Of a stretch of DNA of 59,858 bases, positions 54,288-59,858 are shown one piece after another. A program made the position numbers and the translations under genes. The DNA is from an uncultured Bacteroidales bacterium. GTDB lineage: Bacteria; Bacteroidota; Bacteroidia; Bacteroidales; UBA3824. Positions within the stretch are counted from its first letter, which is position 1. Each line of letters starts with the position of its first letter. The notes beneath the pieces were generated by a model. It saw nothing but the letters and a program-made list of their open reading frames with translations, ran no database searches and had not been told where the DNA came from. Location: assembly GCA_937877455.1 (NCBI GenBank), contig CALFIU010000024.1, positions 1-59,858 on the forward strand, written 5' to 3'.

Positions 54288-57017
54288 ATGAAAGGAATAA
54301 AAATTAAGGTCATATTGCTAATTGCAATATTAACAGCATGTTTATCAGCATACTCGCAGACAAACAACAACCTTATACACCAACGTGATAGCCTTTCCGC
54401 AATAATAAAAAAAGAAAACAAAGAAGAAAAACTTGCATACTTATACAACGAACTCGCTTATAAAAACTACGAGTTAAAAGATTACGACCAACTAATAAAC
54501 GCAGCAGAAACATCACTAACATACTCAAAACAAAAAAACATACCCGATTTAATCTATGACAACAACCTACTTATAGCACGCGCATACTCACTCAACAACA
54601 ACCCTGAAGATGCAATAAAAAGATTTCTATCGGCAAAAAGTAGCATAGATAAAAGTTCTGCCAACAAAGAACTAATAGAATCGGATATAGACACAGAAAT
54701 AGGTCTAATCTATTTTAACCGTAAACACTACCAACACGCTTCAGAAAACTTTGAAAAGGCTCTCAAAACATACATAAGCCAAGGTGAGTTTGAAAAAATA
54801 AAACAAAACACCAACCTTTTGGCTGTATGCTACTACTTAACAAACAATTACGAAAAATCAGCAGAATATTACCAACAACTATTAGACATTTATCAACAAG
54901 AAGAAAACTACATAAACACAAAACAAACCCTAAAAAGGTTGGCTGACGTATATCAAAAAATAGGAAAATACGACAAAGCGTTGCAAATGCACAACAAACT
55001 ATACGAATTATGCAATCAAAACAACGATACCCAAGCCGCCCTCGATGCACTTAGCAACAAAGCATTCTGCCAAACACTCAGCGGAAATACAGAAGAAGGC
55101 ATTGATACATACAACCAGCTTCTTGAAGCTGATGAAACATACAGCCCACAAAACGAACACCTTGCCGATACATACACAAGCATAGGCGTAAGTTACCAAA
55201 GATTAGGAAAATACGAAGAATGTTACAAATACCTTACAAAGGCAGCAGATTTATACAAAAAAAGCAATAAAACAGAAGATTATTCTCGAATTTGTAACAT
55301 ACTATCGTTAATATATCTGCAAAACAAAGACCTTCACAATGCAGATATATACGGATTAAAAGCTGTAGAATCGGCAGAATTATCAGGCAGACCACATTTG
55401 CAACAAGAAGCCTACTATACTTACAACCAAGTGTTGCAAGCAAAAGGCGAATACGACAACGCATTAAGCTACTACAAAAAATATTTACAGTTGCACGAAT
55501 CAGAACAAATGCAACAAATTTTGGCAGAAAAAGAACTTAACGAAGACCTTAAAAAACTTGAAGAAACTGAAAAAAAATATTCAAAAGAACTTGTAGATGC
55601 CGAAATAAACGAACTCACAACACGACAACTACAATTGTTGGCAGATGCTCAAAAACGCGAAAACGAACTGTTAAACAAAGACTTAGCTCTAAAAGAGTTG
55701 GAACGAAACCGTATGCAACAAGAACTTGCATTAGCTCGCCAACAACAAGAAGCTCTCAAACGAGAAAAAGAGATTAGCGACCTTCAAAAACAACGCGAAC
55801 TCGACGAAATGGAGTTGCAAAGAAAAACTGCACAAGAAAACGAACACAAAAAAGAAATTGAACTCCTTGAATCAGAACGAGAAAAACAATCGCTACTTAT
55901 AGACAAACAAAAAGCAGAAAGAGCAACATACAACCTTATATTTGTTGTACTTTCGATAATAGTGGCAGCATTTATGGTAGTATTTTTAGTCGTAAGGAAA
56001 AAAAATCGAAAACTAAACGAACAAAAGGCCGAAATAGAAATGAAAAATGCCGACCTTACGCAAAAAAACGAAGAAATTACTGTACAAAAAGAAAATCTTA
56101 TGATGGCAAACAACGAAATTATGTCTATAAACGAAGAAATTTCGCGCCAAAAAGAAATAATAGAAAACAAAAACAAATCAATAACCGATAGCATAATCTA
56201 TGCAAAACGAATACAGCAAGCTGTATGCCCCCCACCTGAATTTTTAAACAACTACAAACTTGACTATTTCTTATTTTTTAGACCAAAAGAAATAGTAAGC
56301 GGCGACTTCTATTGGTTTTACCACGAAGGCGACAACATATTTGCCGTTGCAGCCGATTGTACAGGACATGGTGTACCAGGAGCATTTATGAGTATGCTTG
56401 GCAACTCGCTACTAAATAAAATAATAAGCGAACGTAAAATATTCCAACCATCTGTAATATTAAACAATCTAAGAGAAGAAGTAAAAAAAGCATTACACCA
56501 AGAAACTGTAGATACTTCTGAACGCAAAGACGGCATGGATTTATCGATGGCAAAAATAAATACAAAAACATTGCTACTCGAATTTGCAGCAGCAAATAAC
56601 AACGGTTTCTTAGTTAGAAACTATCCCAAAGACCAACAAGAAAAAGCAAATGCCGACATGGATAGCCGCGATTTTGTAGAACAAACAGAAAACGGATACA
56701 AAAGAATGATAACTCTACGTGCCGACAAAATGCCAATAGGAGTATATGCTCGCGACACCGAAAGCTTTACGCAAAAGAACATACAACTCCAAAGTGGCGA
56801 CACAATATACCTCACTTCTGACGGATATATTGACCAATTCGGAGGACAACACGGCAGAAAATTCTTGGCAAAAAACTTTGCTCAAATGCTTTCGGACATA
56901 AACGATATGCCAATGCAAGCACAAAAAGATAAAATTATAGATACACACGAAAAATGGATTGGGGATACATACCCTCAAATTGACGATATAATTGTATTTG
57001 GACTAAAAATTTTATAA
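54288..57017 (+). CDS. TPR sensor with SpoIIE-type PP2C phosphatase (second paralogue)
   Basis: A 909-aa membrane protein with a signal peptide (ending AYSQ), about nine TPR repeats (about 40-405, with a long run of KYDKALQMHNKLYEL-type units), a long coiled coil (about 410-545), one membrane helix (about 548-570), a second coiled coil and a SpoIIE phosphatase domain. Metal motifs VSGDFYWF, VAADCTGHGVPGAFMSMLGN, DGMDLSMA and TSDGYIDQFGG are intact. It shares the whole plan with the gene at 22706-24754. It follows the TonB receptor by 60 nt and may be co-transcribed. Substrate unknown, most likely an anti-anti-sigma factor. Confidence 0.92.
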   Translation: MKGIKIKVILLIAILTACLSAYSQTNNNLIHQRDSLSAIIKKENKEEKLAYLYNELAYKNYELKDYDQLINAAETSLTYSKQKNIPDLIYDNNLLIARAYSLNNNPEDAIKRFLSAKSSIDKSSANKELIESDIDTEIGLIYFNRKHYQHASENFEKALKTYISQGEFEKIKQNTNLLAVCYYLTNNYEKSAEYYQQLLDIYQQEENYINTKQTLKRLADVYQKIGKYDKALQMHNKLYELCNQNNDTQAALDALSNKAFCQTLSGNTEEGIDTYNQLLEADETYSPQNEHLADTYTSIGVSYQRLGKYEECYKYLTKAADLYKKSNKTEDYSRICNILSLIYLQNKDLHNADIYGLKAVESAELSGRPHLQQEAYYTYNQVLQAKGEYDNALSYYKKYLQLHESEQMQQILAEKELNEDLKKLEETEKKYSKELVDAEINELTTRQLQLLADAQKRENELLNKDLALKELERNRMQQELALARQQQEALKREKEISDLQKQRELDEMELQRKTAQENEHKKEIELLESEREKQSLLIDKQKAERATYNLIFVVLSIIVAAFMVVFLVVRKKNRKLNEQKAEIEMKNADLTQKNEEITVQKENLMMANNEIMSINEEISRQKEIIENKNKSITDSIIYAKRIQQAVCPPPEFLNNYKLDYFLFFRPKEIVSGDFYWFYHEGDNIFAVAADCTGHGVPGAFMSMLGNSLLNKIISERKIFQPSVILNNLREEVKKALHQETVDTSERKDGMDLSMAKINTKTLLLEFAAANNNGFLVRNYPKDQQEKANADMDSRDFVEQTENGYKRMITLRADKMPIGVYARDTESFTQKNIQLQSGDTIYLTSDGYIDQFGGQHGRKFLAKNFAQMLSDINDMPMQAQKDKIIDTHEKWIGDTYPQIDDIIVFGLKIL

Positions 57018-57048
57018 AAAAATTACTTCTACCAATTAACAAAACAAT

Positions 57049-57056
57049 TAATTTTG
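57049..57056 (+). promoter_or_regulatory. -7 box of CYTH-fmt operon
   Basis: TAATTTTG lies 16 nt before the CYTH ATG. No matching -33 box. Confidence 0.45.
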
Positions 57057-57072
57057 TAAAAAAATTATTCAA

Positions 57073-57564
57073 ATGTCATACGAAATAGAACGCAAATTTT
57101 TGGTAACTGGCGATTTCAAACATTTAGCAACAAGTAGCACATACATTGTTCAAGGATATATTTTCTCAAACCAAGAAAAATCCGTACGCGTAAGACTAAA
57201 AGGAGACAAAGGCTATATAACAGTAAAAAGCAACGTAGAAGACTCTAAAGTTACGCGCAACGAATGGGAATACGAAATACCTGCACCAGAAGTAAACGAA
57301 ATGCTACGTATTTGCAAACCACCACTCATAGAAAAAACTCGCTATATTGTATATCAAAAAAATATGATGTTTGAAATAGACGAATTTTATGGCGTTAACG
57401 AAGGATTATTGCTCGCCGAAGTGGAATTAACATTTGAAAATCAACTAATTGAAAAACCTGATTTTCTCGGACGCGAAGTAACTGGCGACAAAAGATATTT
57501 CAACTCTGAACTCGTGCGCCATCCATACTGCGAATGGAAAGACCAAATCGATGAATTTATTTAA
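57073..57564 (+). CDS. CYTH-domain triphosphate-tunnel protein
   Basis: A 163-aa CYTH protein: the EIERKFLV signature (4-11), then VRVRLKGDKGYITVK, EWEYEIP, KTRYIVY and VELTFEN, the alternating acidic and basic strands that line the tunnel. Members hydrolyse inorganic triphosphate or related triphosphates in the cytoplasm. fmt follows 7 nt behind (57572), so the two are an operon. A functional link to fmt is not evident. Confidence 0.94.
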   Translation: MSYEIERKFLVTGDFKHLATSSTYIVQGYIFSNQEKSVRVRLKGDKGYITVKSNVEDSKVTRNEWEYEIPAPEVNEMLRICKPPLIEKTRYIVYQKNMMFEIDEFYGVNEGLLLAEVELTFENQLIEKPDFLGREVTGDKRYFNSELVRHPYCEWKDQIDEFI

Positions 57565-57571
57565 TAATTCT

Positions 57572-58525
57572 ATGACAAAAAAAGACCTAAAAATAATATA
57601 CATGGGTACACCAGAGTTTGCTGTTGCACCGCTAAAAACGTTGATTGACAATGGATTTAATATTGTAGCAATAGTAACTATACCCGACAAACCACAAGGC
57701 AGAGGACAAAAAGTGGCATTTTCGCCAGTGAAACAATATGCACAAGAAAAAAACATACCTATTCTACAACCAGAAAAACTCAAAAATACAGACTTTCTTA
57801 CTCAACTAAAATCTTATAATGCAGATTTACAAATAGTTGTAGCATTTAGAATGTTACCAGAAGTTGTTTGGAGTATGCCAAAATACGGAACATTTAATCT
57901 CCACGCGGCACTTTTGCCACAATACAGAGGTGCGGCTCCAATGAATTGGGCAATAATCAACGGAGAAAAAAAGACTGGTGTAACAACATTCTTTATCGAC
58001 AAAGATATAGACACAGGACGCATAATGTTTAGAGAAGAGGTTGACATTCTCGACTCTGACAATATCGGAACACTGCACGACAAACTTATGGAAATTGGAA
58101 GCAAATTGGTATTAAAAACAGTTCAAGCAATTATAAACAACACTGCCATACCAAAAGAACAACAAAATTTCATAACACCAGACACAGAACTAAAACACGC
58201 ACCAAAAATTTATAAAGAAGATTGTCGGCTCGATTTTTCAAAACCTTGCAACACGGTTAGAAACCTTGTAAGAGGTCTAAGCCCATACCCAGCCGCATTT
58301 ACAGAAATAAATGTAAAAGGCAAAAAAATGAAACTAAAAATCTATGATTGTACCACAGAAATAGCAAAAACAAACGGAGAAATAGGCAAAATACATACCG
58401 ACAATAAAACTTTTTTTAAAATAGAATGCTGCGATGGCTATTTGGTAATCAACGATTTACAACTTGAAGGTAAAAAAAGATTAAAAATTTTTGATTTTTT
58501 ACGAGGAATAAAGTTGGAAGTTTAA
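57572..58525 (+). CDS. fmt: Methionyl-tRNA formyltransferase
   Basis: A 317-aa enzyme that formylates initiator Met-tRNA using 10-formyl-THF. The start at 57572 begins MTKKDLKIIYMGTPEFAVAP. An upstream in-frame ATG at 57551 would overlap CYTH by 14 nt. The formyl-transfer site is NLHAALLPQYRGAAP with the DKDIDTGRI loop. A C-terminal OB-like tRNA-binding domain follows (NLVRGLSPYPAAF onward). Length is typical. Confidence 0.96.
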   Translation: MTKKDLKIIYMGTPEFAVAPLKTLIDNGFNIVAIVTIPDKPQGRGQKVAFSPVKQYAQEKNIPILQPEKLKNTDFLTQLKSYNADLQIVVAFRMLPEVVWSMPKYGTFNLHAALLPQYRGAAPMNWAIINGEKKTGVTTFFIDKDIDTGRIMFREEVDILDSDNIGTLHDKLMEIGSKLVLKTVQAIINNTAIPKEQQNFITPDTELKHAPKIYKEDCRLDFSKPCNTVRNLVRGLSPYPAAFTEINVKGKKMKLKIYDCTTEIAKTNGEIGKIHTDNKTFFKIECCDGYLVINDLQLEGKKRLKIFDFLRGIKLEV

Positions 58526-58544
58526 AAAAGTTTATCTATATTTG
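58514..58544 (+). promoter_or_regulatory. Promoter of tRNA-Glu
   Basis: TTG (58514-58516, inside the end of fmt) and TATATTTG (58537-58544) are spaced 20 nt, 17 nt before the tRNA. Confidence 0.7.
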
Positions 58545-58561
58545 CAACGTTAAATAAATAA

Positions 58562-58635
58562 GGCCCTATCGACTACGTTGGCTAGGTCACCACTCTCTCA
58601 CAGTGGAAAACCCGGATCGACACCGGGTGGGGCTA
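58562..58635 (+). tRNA. tRNA-Glu (anticodon CUC)
   Basis: 74 nt cloverleaf: acceptor GGCCCTA/TGGGGCT (two wobble pairs), anticodon stem CCACT/AGTGG with loop CTCTCAC (anticodon CTC), T stem CCCGG/CCGGG with loop ATCGACA. The T loop starts with A instead of the usual T54. A terminator follows directly. CCA is not encoded. Confidence 0.85.
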
Positions 58636-58638
58636 CAG

Positions 58639-58680
58639 AAATCCATTTAGAATTATAATTCTAAATGGATTTTTAATTTT
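58639..58680 (+). terminator. Terminator of tRNA-Glu
   Basis: A perfect 16-bp inverted repeat (58639-58654 with 58657-58672), 3 nt after the tRNA, followed by T-rich DNA. Confidence 0.85.
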
Positions 58681-58836
58681 TTTTTCAAAACTTCTCATTA
58701 TAAAATTACATATACCCTACTCCACCAAATTTTTTGCTGTCTATTTTGCTGGACAATTTCGGAGCAAAAACAAAAAATTAACATGAAAAATAATAAATAA
58801 ATCAGCAAAAAATAGGGAATTTATAAAATAGAATTA

Positions 58837-58844
58837 TAAATTTG
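58837..58844 (+). promoter_or_regulatory. -7 box before HTH-ImmA gene
   Basis: TAAATTTG lies 31 nt before the ATG. The -33 region is unclear. The rest of 58681-58836 shows no gene. Confidence 0.4.
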
Positions 58845-58875
58845 CTCCATGAAATAATTTCAAAAAAACCGAATT

Positions 58876-59858
58876 ATGAAAGACAACAACACCGTTGGCG
58901 AAACGCTCAAAGCAATCATAAAGGCAAACGGCTACACCCAGAAAGAAGTTGCCCAAATAATAGGCGTACTGCCATCACAAATCAGCGAAGTCGTTAAAGG
59001 CAAACAACCGTTCACAATCACATTCGCAGCCAAGCTATCGGCAGCACTATCACACGACGAAATAGACAGGCTAATCTGGTATCAAATAGGAAAAGAAACG
59101 GAGAAACTGAAAGAGACAAGGAATGTAGATACGATATGCACAGCGGACAAAACATTGGCCGACTACGACAACATCATCAGTCTCAAGATATTATGCAGTA
59201 GCCTAAATATAAAAGAAACCGACAGTTCAAAAAAACTTTCGCTGATGAAAAACGAGTTCAACATTCCGAGCGTCGACAGGCTATACGAAACAAGCACGGG
59301 TCTTTTCAGGAAGTCGGCTGCCACAGGCATCGACACTCGCATGATACTCACATGGACACTATTAGCGAAAAACGAGGCTCGTAGAATCTCCCCCACTGGC
59401 ATATTCGCGAAAGAAAATATCGCCACCTTGATTGCAGAGCTGAAACAAATACTCAACGCTAACAAAAACACAATAGCAAGGTTGCAAGCCTGTTTTTCAA
59501 ACTTTGGAATACGGTTCTGCATTGTCGAAAAAACTCCCCAAGCATCCATCGATGGCTACTCTTTCATAGAAGACAGCATACCCTCGATAGCACTCACAAT
59601 GCGCTACGACAAGATAGACAACCTCGCCTTCAACGTCCTGCACGAACTGGGACACGTATTTCTGCACCTCAGCAATAACATGACAGAAACCGTAAGCATA
59701 GAAGACTACGACAAGGAAAGCTCAATCGAAAAAGAGGCAGACAAATTTGCCAACGACATCTTGATTCCTGAGTACATGTGGATGTCGGCACCCAAAAACT
59801 ACAGCAATCCATACGCGACCGTAAAGTTACTGACTTCATGGGCTTTGAACCACGGCAT
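58876..59858 (+). CDS. HTH-ImmA/IrrE metallopeptidase protein, partial (runs off window)
   Basis: 327 codons are visible and the frame stays open to the window edge. Residues 1-65 are a Cro/CI-type HTH (GETLKAIIKANGYTQKEVA then QIIGVLPSQISEVVKGKQPF), like HigA antitoxins. The C-terminal part is an ImmA/IrrE zinc peptidase with HELGH (256-260) and the EKEADKFANDILIP helix carrying the third ligand. Such fusions act as antitoxins with peptidase function or as regulators of mobile elements. No toxin gene lies upstream, where a tRNA sits. It could be downstream. This gene is much GC-richer than its neighbours: 33 of 60 bases in 59281-59340 are G or C, against 18 of 60 in fmt at 58381-58440. That suggests horizontal acquisition. 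Confidence 0.88.
   Translation, partial: MKDNNTVGETLKAIIKANGYTQKEVAQIIGVLPSQISEVVKGKQPFTITFAAKLSAALSHDEIDRLIWYQIGKETEKLKETRNVDTICTADKTLADYDNIISLKILCSSLNIKETDSSKKLSLMKNEFNIPSVDRLYETSTGLFRKSAATGIDTRMILTWTLLAKNEARRISPTGIFAKENIATLIAELKQILNANKNTIARLQACFSNFGIRFCIVEKTPQASIDGYSFIEDSIPSIALTMRYDKIDNLAFNVLHELGHVFLHLSNNMTETVSIEDYDKESSIEKEADKFANDILIPEYMWMSAPKNYSNPYATVKLLTSWALNHG

Noticed and set aside
54288..54360. Lipoprotein signal for the second TPR-SpoIIE protein (LTAC at 14-17)
   Set aside because: The segment continues to a better signal-peptidase I site (AYSQ), so a lipobox reading is uncertain and was not called.

Overview
The window is AT-rich and fits a Bacteroidota genome, most likely order Bacteroidales. 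The main reasons are the small ribosome-associated DUF4295 gene beside rpmG and rpmB, the near absence of purine-rich Shine-Dalgarno sites, the many TAnnTTTG -7 promoter boxes with a TTG or TTTG box about 20 nt upstream, a TonB-dependent receptor, and lipoprotein or FAQ/FSQ-type signal peptides. Every function below is read from protein and DNA motifs. No database search was possible.

Layout. 1-1.2 kb holds a palindromic intergenic repeat and a barnase/barstar pair in which the RNase carries a lipoprotein signal. 1.3-10 kb has mixed orientation: a 1104-aa AlbA_2 (Schlafen-type) protein, a sugar-nucleotidyltransferase, trmD, a SUMF1-like secreted protein and a RelA/SpoT-family protein with a degenerate synthetase region. 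10-31.8 kb is almost all minus strand: LMW tyrosine phosphatase, a giant GAF-like/receiver/PEP-pyruvate-binding protein, a CAP-domain lipoprotein, Dus, FtsY, the DUF4295-L33-L28 operon, LigA, UspA, a TPR-SpoIIE phosphatase, an esterase-EngB-PaaK-ACT operon, and two membrane or glycosyl-transfer genes. 31.8-33.7 kb is a gene-free, extremely AT-rich stretch with palindromes, including a parS-like TTTCACGTGAAA core. It ends at an XRE regulator preceded by a perfect operator-like inverted repeat.

From 33.7 kb to the end almost everything is on the plus strand: pyrD, a YhcC-like radical SAM protein, pgi, two paralogous Cys-Tyr-motif membrane proteins coupled to a radical SAM/SPASM-like enzyme, parA with a small partner, tRNA-Arg(CCU), dnaX, recF, an Rrf2 regulator, an MBL lipoprotein, tRNA-Gly(CCC), a GH26 glycosidase, a tail-specific protease, a TonB receptor, a second TPR-SpoIIE phosphatase, a CYTH protein, fmt and tRNA-Glu(CUC). 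Last comes a GC-richer HTH-ImmA/IrrE gene that runs off the window and looks like the edge of an acquired segment.

Most genes are core housekeeping (translation, replication and repair, secretion, pyrimidine and sugar metabolism). The accessory candidates are the radical SAM/paired membrane-protein cassette (38.4-40.6 kb), the lipoprotein barnase/barstar module, the ParA plus small ParB-motif protein pair, the 1.4-kDa-residue multidomain PEP-binding protein (1397-1415 aa), and the origin- or centromere-like region at the strand switch near 32-33.7 kb.
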